DNA of 64,000 nucleotides, from positions 2,666,001 through 2,730,000 of the forward strand of contig NZ_CP009455.1 in assembly GCF_000759535.1 (NCBI RefSeq), written 5' to 3'. Positions 47,631 to 57,335 of this stretch are shown one piece after another. The position numbers and the translations under genes were made by a program. This DNA comes from Pseudomonas cremoricolorata (GTDB taxonomy: Bacteria; Pseudomonadota; Gammaproteobacteria; Pseudomonadales; Pseudomonadaceae). How positions within the stretch are numbered: the first letter of the stretch is position 1; each line of letters begins with the position of its first letter. The notes below the pieces were generated by a model. It worked only from the letters and a program-made list of their open reading frames with translations, did not search any database and was not told the origin of the DNA.

Positions 47631-48764
47631 GTGCCCATCGAAATACACTGGATCCGTGACGATCAGGCCTTGGCCGAACACTGCCGACACTGGCACGAAC
47701 TGCCGTTCGTGGCCGTCGACACCGAGTTCATGCGCGTCGATACCTTCTACCCCAAGGCCGGGTTGATCCAGATCGGTGACGGGCAACGCGCCTTTCTCAT
47801 CGACCCGCTGACGATCAGCAATTGGACCCCGCTTGGCGAACTGCTGGAAGACTCCGCGGTGATCAAGGTGCTGCACGCCTGCAGCGAAGACCTCGAAGTG
47901 CTGCTGCGCCTGACTGGCAAGTTGCCGCAACCGCTGTTCGACACGCAACTGGCGGCCGGCTACCTGAACATCGGCTTCTCGATGGGTTATTCGCGCCTGG
48001 TCAACGAGGTGCTCGGCATCGAGCTGCCCAAGGGCGAGACACGCTCCGACTGGTTGCAGCGGCCGCTTTCCGACACTCAGGTCAGTTACGCCGCCGAAGA
48101 CGCCGTGCACCTGGCCGAGCTGTTCGCGGCGCTGCGTCCGCGCCTGTCGGCGGATAAATTCGCCTGGGTGCTGGAAGATGGCGCCGAGCTGGTGGCGCAG
48201 ATGCGCCGTGAAGTGCCCCCGGAGGGCCTGTACCGCGACGTCAAGCTGGCCTGGAAGCTGTCGCGCCAGCAGTTGGCCGTATTACGTGAACTGTGCGCCT
48301 GGCGCGAGCGCGAGGCGCGCAGCCGCGATGTGCCGCGCAGCCGCATCCTGCGCGAGCAGTCGCTGTGGCCGATGGCCAAGAGCCAACCGGAAAGCCTCGC
48401 CGCCCTGGCCCGTATCGACGACATCCACCCGCGCACCTTGCGCCAGGATGGCGAACACCTGCTCAAGCTGCTCAAGCAGGCCGGCAACCTGCCCCCCGAG
48501 GACTGGCCACCGGCGCAACCCGAGCCGCTGCCCATCGAAGCGTCCGGCATCCTCAAGCGCCTGCGCGCCATCGGCCAGGCCGAGGGCGAGCGGCTGGGCA
48601 TCGCTCCGGAACTGATGCTGCGCAAGAAGACCCTCGAAGCGCTGCTCAAGAGCGGCTACCCGAACGGCCCCTATCAATTGCCCGATTCGCTGCGTGGCTG
48701 GCGCCGCGAGCGAATGGGCCAGGCCCTGCTCGATGACCTGGCAGGTGCCGGAGACCCGTCATGA
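47631..48764 (+). CDS. rnd: Ribonuclease D
   Basis: 377 residues; 3'-5' exoribonuclease for tRNA 3' maturation. The DEDDy catalytic residues are in [24 protein letters not shown] and YAAEDAVHL. An HRDC domain (about residues 210–290) follows. GTG 47631 is the start, with AGGAGA a few bases upstream. The stop overlaps the ycgL start by ATGA. Confidence 0.95.
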   Translation: MPIEIHWIRDDQALAEHCRHWHELPFVAVDTEFMRVDTFYPKAGLIQIGDGQRAFLIDPLTISNWTPLGELLEDSAVIKVLHACSEDLEVLLRLTGKLPQPLFDTQLAAGYLNIGFSMGYSRLVNEVLGIELPKGETRSDWLQRPLSDTQVSYAAEDAVHLAELFAALRPRLSADKFAWVLEDGAELVAQMRREVPPEGLYRDVKLAWKLSRQQLAVLRELCAWREREARSRDVPRSRILREQSLWPMAKSQPESLAALARIDDIHPRTLRQDGEHLLKLLKQAGNLPPEDWPPAQPEPLPIEASGILKRLRAIGQAEGERLGIAPELMLRKKTLEALLKSGYPNGPYQLPDSLRGWRRERMGQALLDDLAGAGDPS

Positions 48765-49054
48765 AACGCATCTGTTCGATCTACAAAAGCCCGCGCAAGA
48801 ATGAAATGTACCTGTACGTGCTCAAGGCCGACGGCCTCGAGCGTGTGCCGGAAGGCCTGTTGCCGTTCTTTGGCACCCCCGTGCACGCCTTCGACCTGGT
48901 GTTGACTCCCGAACGCACCCTGGCCCGCGAGGACATCACCAAGGTGCTGGAGAACCTCGACAGCCAGGGCTATCACCTGCAGATGCCGCCTGCCGAAGAG
49001 GAATACATCGAGCACCTGCCCGAAGAACTGCTGCGCCGCAACGATCCCGTCTGA
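48761..49054 (+). CDS. YcgL domain protein
   Basis: 97 residues of the YcgL family (DUF709), recognised by the N terminus [20 protein letters not shown] and the EEYIEHLP end. The molecular function is not established. The ATGA overlap with rnd indicates coupled translation, and rnd–ycgL is a conserved pair in Pseudomonas. Confidence 0.9.
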   Translation: MKRICSIYKSPRKNEMYLYVLKADGLERVPEGLLPFFGTPVHAFDLVLTPERTLAREDITKVLENLDSQGYHLQMPPAEEEYIEHLPEELLRRNDPV

Positions 49055-49129
49055 GTTCGCCCTCGTCTACGCCCCGCCCTTGATGCTGGCCCGCCACCGG
49101 GCCGCATCGCCTGCCAAGGTTCACCTGCC

Positions 49130-50062
49130 ATGCCCGTGCTGATCGCCGAAAAGGCTCACGCCACCTATGCCCGTCTGCTTGCCGATCATGCACCTGAAGT
49201 GCAGGTATTGAGCAGCGGCGACCCCGCCGAACTGCAACGCATGGCGGTGGATGCCGACATCTGGCTCGGTCAGCCCGATCTGCTGGCCAACCTGCTGCGC
49301 AGCGGCGCGCTGCCCAGCTGGATGCAGTCGACCTGGGCCGGCATCACGCCACTGCTGCGCGACGGCTTGCCGCGAAGCTATCGGCTGACCCGTGCGGTGG
49401 GTGTGTTTGGTCAGGTGATGGCCGAGTACATGCTCACCTATATGCTCAGCCACGAGCGCGAAGTGCTGTCGCGTTTGCTGAGTCAGGTGGAGCGGCGCTG
49501 GGATGAGCGGCCTGGACGCAGCCTGGAGGGGCGGCGGGTGCTGATCGTGGGCTGCGGCGAGATAGGCCAGCAGGTGGCGCAGTACCTGGCGCCGTTCGGG
49601 GTGATTCTGCACGGGGTTGCCAACAGCGCTCGGGCGCAGGCACCGTTCGCCGAGGTGGCCGGTCTGGATGCGCTGCCGCGGCTGGTGGCGCAGGCCGACT
49701 ACGTGCTCAACCTGCTGCCGGACACGCCCGCCACGCAGGACATCTTCGACGCGGCGCTGCTGCGCCAGTTCAACCCTGAAGCGTTGCTGATCAATGCCGG
49801 GCGCGGTGCAGCGATCGTCGATGCCGACCTGGTCGAGGCGCTGCGCCAAGGGCATCTGGCCGGGGCGGTGATCGACGTCTGCCGCCAGGAGCCGCTGCCG
49901 CCCAAGCACCCGTTCTGGACCGCCTGGGGCCTGCTGCTTACCGGCCACAGCGCCGCACCAACATCACCGCCGGCGCTGGTGCGGCTGTTCGTCGAGAATC
50001 TGCGTGCGTATCAGAACGGTGAGCCGCTGCGCGGTGAGGTGGATTTCCAGCGCGGCTATTGA
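49130..50062 (+). CDS. D-2-hydroxyacid dehydrogenase
   Basis: 310 residues, GhrA-like. The NAD-binding GCGEIGQQVA lies mid-protein, and the catalytic Arg, Glu and His are in NAGRGAAIVD, VCRQEPLP and LTGHSAAP. It reduces 2-keto acids such as glyoxylate or hydroxypyruvate with NAD(P)H; which one is unknown. The gene lies 75 bases after ycgL and may extend that transcript. Confidence 0.88.
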   Translation: MPVLIAEKAHATYARLLADHAPEVQVLSSGDPAELQRMAVDADIWLGQPDLLANLLRSGALPSWMQSTWAGITPLLRDGLPRSYRLTRAVGVFGQVMAEYMLTYMLSHEREVLSRLLSQVERRWDERPGRSLEGRRVLIVGCGEIGQQVAQYLAPFGVILHGVANSARAQAPFAEVAGLDALPRLVAQADYVLNLLPDTPATQDIFDAALLRQFNPEALLINAGRGAAIVDADLVEALRQGHLAGAVIDVCRQEPLPPKHPFWTAWGLLLTGHSAAPTSPPALVRLFVENLRAYQNGEPLRGEVDFQRGY

Positions 50063-50104
50063 GGCAGCGGCGCTGCCTGAGGGCAGGCCGCCGCGTCAGG
50101 TGCG

Positions 50105-50698
50105 TTACAGGCTGAACTCGCCCTCTGCGGCCAGCGCGCTCAGCGGCAGGCGGCTGCTGGGCACTTCGCGGGCTTGCAGCGCTTCGGCCAGGGTGGATTT
50201 ATCACCCTGCTTGCCGATGGCGATGAAGGCATGCACGGCGTAGTCGTCAGGGATGTTCAGCTCGCTGCGCGTGCGCTCTTGGTCGAAGCCGGCCATGCCA
50301 TGGGTGTGCCAGCCGCTCAGGCTCGCTTGCAGCGCCAGGTGACCCCAGGCTGCGCCGGTGTCGAAGGTGTGCCACAGGGCCGGGCTTTCTTCGCTGGCGC
50401 CGGGGGCGGTGAAGGTGGTCTTGGAGAGGATCAGCACCAGAGCCGATGCGTGCTGCGCCCAACTGCGGTTGAACGGCACCAGCAGGTCGAGAAAGTGTTC
50501 CCAGTGGGCGCTGTCGCGGCGTGCATAGAGGAAACGCCAAGGCTGCGAGTTGTAGGCCGAAGGCGCCCAGCGCGCGGCTTCGATGAAGCTGAGCAGGGTG
50601 TCTTCGCTGATCGGTTCGGCGTTGAATGCCCGTGGTGACCAGCGATTGATGAACTGCTCGTCGATGGCATGCTCGGTGATACGAGGGTTGGCACTCAT
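50105..50698 (-). CDS. Nitroreductase family FMN oxidoreductase
   Basis: 197 residues. NRWSPRAF binds the FMN phosphate, AARWAPSAYNSQPW is the family signature and GAAWGHLALQ lies at the dimer interface. Likely an NAD(P)H-dependent quinone or nitro-compound reductase. The start at 50698 (MSANPRITEHA) has a GGAG-type site upstream; the frame open beyond it is a shadow of the neighbour. It is divergent from ycgN over 213 bases. Confidence 0.89.
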   Translation of the reverse strand: MSANPRITEHAIDEQFINRWSPRAFNAEPISEDTLLSFIEAARWAPSAYNSQPWRFLYARRDSAHWEHFLDLLVPFNRSWAQHASALVLILSKTTFTAPGASEESPALWHTFDTGAAWGHLALQASLSGWHTHGMAGFDQERTRSELNIPDDYAVHAFIAIGKQGDKSTLAEALQAREVPSSRLPLSALAAEGEFSL

Positions 50699-50911
50699 GG
50701 CGGCTCCTGTCGAGAAAGGGGGCAAAGAGGCTCTGGCAGGCGCAGGTGCAACCCGCCACAGTCTGGGGTTCCGCCCAGCGCTGGGTAGGAAAGGCTGCAC
50801 GCTAGCGCGTAGCCGCAGCGCTGACAAGCGGTCTGGCAAAGCGGTCGGGCAGGCTCTAGACTGGCGCCGCCGCGCCTGGCGGTCTGAAACCCATCGCTGG
50901 AACCCTGTTTG

Positions 50912-51361
50912 ATGAACGCAGACACCGCGCCGTTCTGGCGGCGCAAGACCCTCGAACAACTGAGCCCGGTCGAATGGGAATCGCTGTGCGACGGCTGCGG
51001 CCTGTGTTGCCTGCAAAAGCTCGAGGATGAAGACGACGGTGGCGTGTACTACACGCGCATCGCCTGCAAGCTGCTCGACCTGCAGACCTGCCAGTGCAGC
51101 GATTACCCAGGGCGCTTCGCCGCCGTGCCTGACTGCATCCAGCTCACACCGGGCAAGGCCGACCAGTTCAAGTGGTTGCCGACCACGTGTGGCTATCGTC
51201 TGGTCAGTGAAGGCCAGGACCTTCCCGCCTGGCATCCGCTGGTCTGCGGCGATCGCAGCCAGGTTCATGCCCAGCGCATCTCCCAGGCCGGGCGCATGCT
51301 CAGCGAGTCCGAGGTCAACGAAGACGACTGGGAAGACCACCTGATCTTCCGCGCCGGCTGA
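50912..51361 (+). CDS. YcgN family cysteine-cluster protein
   Basis: 149 residues of the UPF0260/YkgJ type. Conserved cysteines lie in [20 protein letters not shown] and CGYRL, a probable metal or iron–sulfur site of unproven role. ATG 50912 is used; TTG 50909 directly before it is in frame but less likely. It sits 39 bases ahead of the exported protein at 51401. Confidence 0.89.
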   Translation: MNADTAPFWRRKTLEQLSPVEWESLCDGCGLCCLQKLEDEDDGGVYYTRIACKLLDLQTCQCSDYPGRFAAVPDCIQLTPGKADQFKWLPTTCGYRLVSEGQDLPAWHPLVCGDRSQVHAQRISQAGRMLSESEVNEDDWEDHLIFRAG

Positions 51362-51400
51362 CCTAAGCCCTGCGTACCCGCCCCGACAAGGAGTCCCTGC

Positions 51401-52612
51401 ATGCATGTCCGGTTGTTGTTGCTATTGAGCCTGCTGCTCAGCAGCCCTGCCTTCGCCAAGAAAGTCGACCTCGATTATGCCGTGCGCCTGTTGCCGCAAA
51501 GCGGGCAGGCCGAGGTGCAACTGTCGCTGGCGGACGGCCGCACGGTGCGCAGCCTGGACTTCGACCTGGGCAGCGGCGAGCTCTATAGCGACTTTCACGC
51601 CGATGGCCAATGGCAGCGCCAGGGCACACGTGGGGTCTGGCAGCCGGGCCCCGGCAAGAGCCAGCTGAGCTACCGTGTGCGGCTGGATCAGCCAGCAGCC
51701 AACGGCGTGTTCACCAGCCGCATCACCCCGCACTGGGCAGTGTTTCGCGGTGAGCAACTGGTGCCTACCGCGCGCCTCGATCAGCAGGATGGCACCGAGC
51801 TGGTCGCGCGTCTGAGTTTCACGCTTCCCGAGGGTTGGAAAAGCGTCGAGACCGCCTGGCCGCGCATCGGCAAGCACAAGTTTCGCATCGACACCGTGTC
51901 ACGGCTGTTCGACCGTCCCACCGGCTGGATACTGGCCGGCAATCTGGGCAGCCGCCGTGCCCGTCTGGGTGAAACCGAGGTCACCGTCGCTGCACCCCAA
52001 GGCCAGGGCATGCGGCGCATGGACACGCTGACCTTGCTCACCGTGGTCTGGCCGCAGGCCCAGGCGATCTTTCCGCGCACCCCGGGCAAGCTGTTGGTGG
52101 TCGGCGCCCGTGACGGCATGTGGCGCGGCGCGTCGGTGGGGTATCAATCGATCTTCCTGCACAGCAACCGCGCGCTGATCGACGACAGCGGCGCCAGCCC
52201 ACTGCTGCGCGATGTGGTGCAGGTGTTTACCCAAGTCCGTGACCGCGAGCGCAGTGACTGGCTGAGCGAAAGCCTTAACCAGCACTACGCCGTCGAGCTG
52301 CTGCGCCGGGCCGGCGGAATCAGCGATGACCGCTATCAGGTGCTGCAGGTGCGTCTGCAAAAGCAGGCCAGTGCAGTGACCACCTTGCGCGGCGAGCAGG
52401 CCTCTGCGGCTCAGGTGGCACGAGGCGTACTGCTGTTGCAGGCGCTGGACAGCGAGATCCGTATCCACACCCACGCCAAGCGGTCGCTGGATGATGTAGT
52501 GCGCGCGCTGATGCGCTTGTCCAGCGTGAGTACCGAAGAATTCGTGCAGATCAGCGAGAGCGTGCTGGGACGTCGCTCGGAAGTGTTGCAGAGCAAAGTG
52601 CTGCGTCCCTAG
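51401..52612 (+). CDS. Exported protein, apparently a degenerate M61/M1-like peptidase homologue
   Basis: 403 residues. MHVRLLLLLSLLLSSPAFA is a Sec signal peptide. Residues 20–165 are beta-rich and resemble the N-terminal domain of M61 (glycyl aminopeptidase) proteins. Later SDWLSESLNQHYAVELLRRAG aligns by eye with the WFSEGFTxYYxxLLLxRAG segment that carries the third zinc ligand region in M61 enzymes. The HExxH zinc motif, expected about 30–40 residues earlier, is absent (the region reads LLRDVVQVFTQ), so it is unlikely to be an active protease. AAGGAG 7 bases upstream fixes the start. The family call is an inference. Confidence 0.6.
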   Translation: MHVRLLLLLSLLLSSPAFAKKVDLDYAVRLLPQSGQAEVQLSLADGRTVRSLDFDLGSGELYSDFHADGQWQRQGTRGVWQPGPGKSQLSYRVRLDQPAANGVFTSRITPHWAVFRGEQLVPTARLDQQDGTELVARLSFTLPEGWKSVETAWPRIGKHKFRIDTVSRLFDRPTGWILAGNLGSRRARLGETEVTVAAPQGQGMRRMDTLTLLTVVWPQAQAIFPRTPGKLLVVGARDGMWRGASVGYQSIFLHSNRALIDDSGASPLLRDVVQVFTQVRDRERSDWLSESLNQHYAVELLRRAGGISDDRYQVLQVRLQKQASAVTTLRGEQASAAQVARGVLLLQALDSEIRIHTHAKRSLDDVVRALMRLSSVSTEEFVQISESVLGRRSEVLQSKVLRP

Positions 52613-52651
52613 CCCGGCAAGCGTGGGCCGCGGAGCGGCGGCCCTGGCAGA

Positions 52652-52972
52652 TTACAGCGGATCTTTACCGGTGACGGTCACGCCGCGGGTGGCGGCGTCG
52701 GCGCTGGCCTTGAGCCTGGTCAGCTCGGCGGCGTCATGTTCGATGCCCTCACGCAGGCGCAGGTACTCCGAGCGATGCTCCTGGAACCAGGTCTTGGCAG
52801 CGCACTGCCCGCGCACGCCACGCGCTACCGCAAAGCCGCCCATGGCGATCTGCACCAGGCCGAGGAAGCCGCCCTTGCGCAGGCCCTTGGTAATCATCAG
52901 GGCGCCGCCGGCAACCGAGCCGATACGCTCGATGCCCTGGACGTTATGCTCGTTGGAAAGAATGTCGCGCAT
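52652..52972 (-). CDS. Small DUF2892-like inner membrane protein
   Basis: 106 residues. The N-terminal half has two hydrophobic stretches with Gly-rich turns (RIGSVAGGALMITKG and GFLGLVQIAMGGFAVARG), as in YgaP-type DUF2892 membrane domains; the C-terminal third is charged and helical. No catalytic motif is seen. ATG 52972 follows a CAGGAGAT ribosome site. Confidence 0.7.
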   Translation of the reverse strand: MRDILSNEHNVQGIERIGSVAGGALMITKGLRKGGFLGLVQIAMGGFAVARGVRGQCAAKTWFQEHRSEYLRLREGIEHDAAELTRLKASADAATRGVTVTGKDPL

Positions 52973-53071
52973 GGCTGATCTCCTGAAAGGGTAGGTACAG
53001 GAGCTGACCGCAGCCTGCGGCCAGGCGTTCAGCCGGGTTGCCGGCTGGCGCTCGGGCCATGGCCGGCAGTG

Positions 53072-53440
53072 TCACTTTTTCAGCAGATCGCCCAGTGCCG
53101 CGAAGGGGTTGTGGGTCGCCTTGGCGGTCGTTGGGGAACTCAGCGAGCCATCGCTGAAGTACTGCTGGTCGGTGTAGCGGGAGTGTTCGTTGTCGTGGCA
53201 GTACAGGCACAGCAGTTCCCAGTTGGAGCCGTCCTGGGGATTGTTGTCGTGGTTGTGGTCGCGGTGATGCACGGTCAGCTCCGACAGGCGCTTGCCGGCG
53301 AACTCGCGGGCGCAGCGGCCGCAGACGTGCGGGTACATCTTCAGGGCCTTGTCGCGGTAGCCCATTTCCTTGTCGCGCTTGGCGTCGGCAAGGATGCGGT
53401 CGAGGCGCGCGGTGGCGGCGGAAGTAGAGGCCGAGCTCAT
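53072..53440 (-). CDS. HNH nuclease, YajD-like
   Basis: 122 residues. VCGRC and CLYCHDNEH form a zinc site around the HNH core HHRDHNHDNNPQDG…N…H. YajD-like proteins are widespread in Proteobacteria and their role is not settled. It lies 99 bases from the DUF2892-like gene on the same strand and may be co-transcribed with it. Confidence 0.88.
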   Translation of the reverse strand: MSSASTSAATARLDRILADAKRDKEMGYRDKALKMYPHVCGRCAREFAGKRLSELTVHHRDHNHDNNPQDGSNWELLCLYCHDNEHSRYTDQQYFSDGSLSSPTTAKATHNPFAALGDLLKK

Positions 53441-53574
53441 GGTGTTACCTTTTCTGTTGTGTGCAGTCGAATGACGGTTGGATGAAGTCTAGCCTGCCTC
53501 TCGGCACTCCGGACAGGCGTGATGTGTAACCAGCAGGTAGCCTGTAGAGCGTTTTCAGGAAACGGAGCTCACCC

Positions 53575-53850
53575 ATGCGCGTCTTGTTGATCGCCGCATT
53601 ACTGACGGGCTGGGCCTCGGCTCACGCCGCCGCGCCCCAGCCGCAGGTGCTCAATCCGGCGCCGGGCGCGCCTGGCACGGCCACGCCCTCGCCTTATCCG
53701 CAAATCACCCCAAGCAGCCCACCGCGTCAAGGCGCCGGCAAGCCCGGTGGGCCGGCCCTGCCGCCCATGCCGCTGCCTGGCCCGCCCAAGGATCAGCCGC
53801 TGGCGCAGCCGGCGCAGACGCCGTCGGCCAGGCTTCCAGGCCGCGATTAG
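53575..53850 (+). CDS. Short proline-rich exported protein
   Basis: 91 residues: signal peptide MRVLLIAALLTGWASAHA, then a low-complexity Pro/Gly/Ala/Gln region without predicted fold. CGGAG lies 7 bases upstream of the ATG. Its stop overlaps the ptrB stop on the opposite strand within TTAG (53847–53850). Function is unknown; the Pro-rich region could interact with cell-wall components, but nothing shows this. Confidence 0.7.
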   Translation: MRVLLIAALLTGWASAHAAAPQPQVLNPAPGAPGTATPSPYPQITPSSPPRQGAGKPGGPALPPMPLPGPPKDQPLAQPAQTPSARLPGRD

Positions 53851-55898
53851 GCAACCTGCAGTGTTTCCAGCACGAACGCATACTCCAGCGCCACGTCCCG
53901 TAGCCCCTGGTAACGCCCGCTCATGCCGCCGTGTCCGGCGTCCATTTCGGTTTTCAGCAGCAGCAGGTTGTCGTCGGTCTTGAGCGTACGCAGACGCGCC
54001 ACCCATTTCGCCGCTTCCCAGTACTGCACCCGGCTGTCGTTGTAGCCGGCGACTACCAGCATGGCCGGGTAGGCCTGGGCCTTGACGTTTTCGTACGGCG
54101 CATAGGCCTTGATGCGCGCATGCACCTCCGGATCCTGGGGGTTGCCCCACTCATCATACTCGGTGACGGTCAGCGGCAGGTCCGGGTCGAGCATGGTGTT
54201 GAGCACGTCGACGAACGGCACCTCGGCGATGGCGCAGCCGAACAGCTCGGGGCGCTGGTTGAGCACCGCCCCGATCAACAGCCCGCCAGCGCTGCCACCG
54301 CTGATCGCCAGGCGGTCGGCGGTGGTGACCCCGGTGTCGATCAGGTGCTCGGCGCAGGCGATGAAGTCATCGAAGGTGTTCTGCTTCTGCGCCTGCTTGC
54401 CGGCGCGGTACCAGGCCTCGCCCAGCTCGCCGCCGCCGCGCACATGGGCGATGGCGAAGGCCACGCCGCGCTCGAGCAGACTCAACCGTGCGTGGGAGAA
54501 CCACGGGTCGAGGCTCTCGCCGTAGGCACCGTAGCCATACAGGTACAGGGGCACCGTGCGCTGCAGATCGCTGCGCCTTCGCACCAGGCTGATCGGCACC
54601 TGGGTGCCATCGGCGGCGGTCGCCCACAAGCGCTCGCTGACGTAGGCGTCGGCATCGAAGTCGCCCAGCACCGGGGTTTGCTTGAGCACCGTCTGCGCGC
54701 CATCGACCAGGTTCAGTTGACGCACCTGGGCAGGCCGATTGAGCGCTTCATACCGCAGGCGAATGCGCGCGCTGACGAACTCCAGGCTGTCCTGCACATA
54801 CAGGCTGTAGGCGGCATCGGGCAACTCGACGCGATACGCCTCCAGGCCCTGCGGGTGCACTTCGATGATCGGCAGGCCGCCTTCGCGCAGGCTCAGGGTG
54901 TAGGCGCCGGCATTGAGATTGAGGCCTTCGAGCATGACCTGCTCGCGATGGGCTACCAGCACCTGCCACTGTTGCTGGCTCGGCACCTGGTCGGCCGGGG
55001 CGTGGAACAGCGCGAAGTTGATGCCATGCTGGTTACTGCGGATGAACCAGCGCCACTGGCCATCGAGCTGGCCGTGGTCGGGGAAGTACTCATGGCCCTC
55101 GATGCGCGGGGCCAGGCAGGTGAACGCGGCGTTGGGCGTGCCGGCGTCGAGCACCCAGGCTTCGCTGGTGGTCTTGCTATTGAGCAGCAGCACCAATTGG
55201 CGTTCGGAACTGCTGCGGTAGCAGTGCAGGAAGAAGCGTCCGTCGGGCTCTTCGAACACCGTCTGCGCAGTGTCCTGGCCAAGGGTGTGACGGCGCAGGC
55301 GCCAGGGTCGGTGAGTGTCGTCCAGCTCGCTGAAGAACAGCGTCTGGCTGTCGTTGGCCCAAGTCATGCTGCCGTCGCAGTCGTCGAAGGGCAGGGCGGT
55401 GACGGCGCCGCTGCTCAGTTCCTTGACGAACAGCGTGTAGACCTCATCGCCACTGGTATCGAGGCTGTAGGCCAGGCGCTGATGGTCGGGGCTGACACTG
55501 AAGGCGCCGAGCGACAGAAAACCGCCAGCGGCCAGCGCGTTGGGGTCGAGCAGCAGTTCCTCGCCTTGCTCGTCGACCTGGTTGGAATCGTCGGCCGGCC
55601 TTGGGCAACGGTAATGGCGTGGGTATTCGTCTCCGGCGGTGGTGCGCGTGTAGTACAGGTACGGCCCCCACGGCGAAGGCAGCGACAGGTCGGTTTCCAG
55701 GATGCGCCCTTTGATTTCCTCGAACAGCGTCTCGCGCGCCTGGGCCTGATGTGCCAGGCAGGTTTGCTGGTAGGTATTCTCGGCTTCCAGGTAGGCCAGG
55801 ACTTCAGCGTCGTCGCGTTGTTGCAGCCAGGCGTAGGGATCGCCGGAGGACCGCGTGCGGGCGATGGGCGGCTGGGCGGTGCGATCGGTGGCGGGCAT
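53847..55898 (-). CDS. ptrB: Oligopeptidase B (prolyl oligopeptidase family, S9)
   Basis: 683 residues: N-terminal beta-propeller and C-terminal alpha/beta-hydrolase. The catalytic Ser536 lies in GGSAGG, the Asp in AGYNDSRV and the His in MDAGHGGMSG. It cuts small peptides after Lys/Arg in the cytosol. ATG 55898 (MPATDRTAQPP) has AAGAGA upstream; ATG 55949 would add 17 residues. The strand is opposite to both neighbours. Confidence 0.95.
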   Translation of the reverse strand: MPATDRTAQPPIARTRSSGDPYAWLQQRDDAEVLAYLEAENTYQQTCLAHQAQARETLFEEIKGRILETDLSLPSPWGPYLYYTRTTAGDEYPRHYRCPRPADDSNQVDEQGEELLLDPNALAAGGFLSLGAFSVSPDHQRLAYSLDTSGDEVYTLFVKELSSGAVTALPFDDCDGSMTWANDSQTLFFSELDDTHRPWRLRRHTLGQDTAQTVFEEPDGRFFLHCYRSSSERQLVLLLNSKTTSEAWVLDAGTPNAAFTCLAPRIEGHEYFPDHGQLDGQWRWFIRSNQHGINFALFHAPADQVPSQQQWQVLVAHREQVMLEGLNLNAGAYTLSLREGGLPIIEVHPQGLEAYRVELPDAAYSLYVQDSLEFVSARIRLRYEALNRPAQVRQLNLVDGAQTVLKQTPVLGDFDADAYVSERLWATAADGTQVPISLVRRRSDLQRTVPLYLYGYGAYGESLDPWFSHARLSLLERGVAFAIAHVRGGGELGEAWYRAGKQAQKQNTFDDFIACAEHLIDTGVTTADRLAISGGSAGGLLIGAVLNQRPELFGCAIAEVPFVDVLNTMLDPDLPLTVTEYDEWGNPQDPEVHARIKAYAPYENVKAQAYPAMLVVAGYNDSRVQYWEAAKWVARLRTLKTDDNLLLLKTEMDAGHGGMSGRYQGLRDVALEYAFVLETLQVA

Positions 55899-56015
55899 CG
55901 GATTCTCTTGGCTGGGGCTGTGCCGGGTCAACCCGTGCATGGCCGGCATGGGGGGCGCCTGCGCCCGGAAAAGTCGTTATCATAGGCAACTCTTTCCCTG
56001 GCGTGCACCCACACC

Positions 56016-56528
56016 ATGACCGAACACGACTACACCCTCGCGTGGGGCCTGTATGCCTTTGCCGCTCTGGGCTGCCTGCTGGTCTTTTTCAAACTCACCG
56101 GCTGGATGTGGCGGTGGCTGCGCGAACCCTTGCGCGTCGTGCTGGCGGTGCTGTTGTTCAGCCCGACCATCGTCGACCCGGCCAAGGACAGTTTCGCTCC
56201 GGCCGTGGCCATCAGTACCCTCGACCTCGCCTTCAAGGTCGGCAACAACGCCTGGCGCGCGGCGTCCGATCTGGCGATGTATGGCCTGATCGCCTTCATC
56301 CTGTACGTCCTCTTCGTGCTGATTCGCTGGCCCCTGGAACGCCGCGCCGGCGAGCGCCGTGCCCAGGCCGAGGCCGCCGCGCAACGCCGCGCTGCCGAAG
56401 ACCAGCAGCTGGAACACCCGTCGCTTGCCGCCGAGCGTGTCGATCGTTACCGCGACGACCACGTCCGCTTCGAACCGGCCGCGCCGCGTTCGGGCAGCGC
56501 TGGTAGTCGTCTCGAACCGCGCCTGTAG
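56016..56528 (+). CDS. Membrane protein of unknown function
   Basis: 170 residues with two or three hydrophobic helices (about 8–30, 38–53 and 80–104), followed by an Arg/Ala/Glu-rich cytosolic helix (RRAGERRAQAEAAAQRRAAED) and a disordered tail. No family was recognised. The gene begins an apparent three-gene operon with the class II amidotransferase 12 bases downstream. Confidence 0.72.
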   Translation: MTEHDYTLAWGLYAFAALGCLLVFFKLTGWMWRWLREPLRVVLAVLLFSPTIVDPAKDSFAPAVAISTLDLAFKVGNNAWRAASDLAMYGLIAFILYVLFVLIRWPLERRAGERRAQAEAAAQRRAAEDQQLEHPSLAAERVDRYRDDHVRFEPAAPRSGSAGSRLEPRL

Positions 56529-56540
56529 CAGGAGAGCCTC

Positions 56541-57335
56541 ATGTGTGAATTGCTCGGCATGAGCGCCAACGTGCCCACCGATATCGTCTTCAGTTTTACC
56601 GGCCTGATGCAGCGTGGCGGGCGCACCGGGCCGCACCGTGATGGCTGGGGCATCGGCTTTTACGAAGGGCGTGGCCTGCGGCTGTTCCAGGACCCGTCGG
56701 CGAGCAGCGAGTCGGAGGTGGCCAATCTGGTGCAGCGCTACCCGATCAAGAGCGAAGTGGTGATCGGTCACATTCGCCAGGCCAATGTCGGCACCGTCTG
56801 CCTGTCCAACACCCACCCGTTCGTACGCGAGCTGTGGGGCCGCAATTGGTGCTTTGCGCACAATGGTCAATTGCGTGAGTTCAGCGGCGAAAAGACCTTC
56901 TACCGTCCGGTCGGGGATACCGACAGCGAGGCAGCGTTTTGCGACCTGCTCAACCGCGTGCGCGCAGCATTTCCCGAACCGGTGGCCGTCGAGCAACTCT
57001 TGCCGGTGCTGGTCGAGGCCTGCGCCGGGTATCGCAGCCAGGGCGTGTTCAACTGCCTGCTGAGCAACGGCGACTGGCTGTTCTGTTTCTGCTCGACCAA
57101 GCTGGTGCACATCACCCGGCGCGCGCCGTTTGGTGCGGCGCGGCTCAAGGATGTCGACCTGATCGTCGACTTTCTCACCGAAACCACCCCCAACGACGTG
57201 GTCACGGTGATCGCCACCGAGCCGCTGACCGAAAACGAAACCTGGAACCGTTACGCGCCCGGTGACTGGGCGCTGTGGCGCCACGGTGAGTGTACCGCCC
57301 ACGGCCACAGCGAGGAGGCCCCGGCATGTTCATGA
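56541..57335 (+). CDS. Class II glutamine amidotransferase, YafJ-like
   Basis: 264 residues. The N-terminal nucleophile Cys2 (MCELLGM) is exposed after Met removal; GPHRDGWGIGF, GHIRQANVG and WCFAHNGQL are typical of Ntn-hydrolase class II amidotransferases of the YafJ/EgtC group. There is no synthetase domain, so the acceptor is unknown. AGGAG at 56530–56534 supports ATG 56541. The end overlaps the next gene by 10 bases. Confidence 0.9.
   Translation: MCELLGMSANVPTDIVFSFTGLMQRGGRTGPHRDGWGIGFYEGRGLRLFQDPSASSESEVANLVQRYPIKSEVVIGHIRQANVGTVCLSNTHPFVRELWGRNWCFAHNGQLREFSGEKTFYRPVGDTDSEAAFCDLLNRVRAAFPEPVAVEQLLPVLVEACAGYRSQGVFNCLLSNGDWLFCFCSTKLVHITRRAPFGAARLKDVDLIVDFLTETTPNDVVTVIATEPLTENETWNRYAPGDWALWRHGECTAHGHSEEAPACS

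Noticed and set aside
53931..55985. 684-residue plus-strand frame opposite ptrB
   Set aside because: Complementary shadow of ptrB, whose catalytic motifs are intact on the minus strand.
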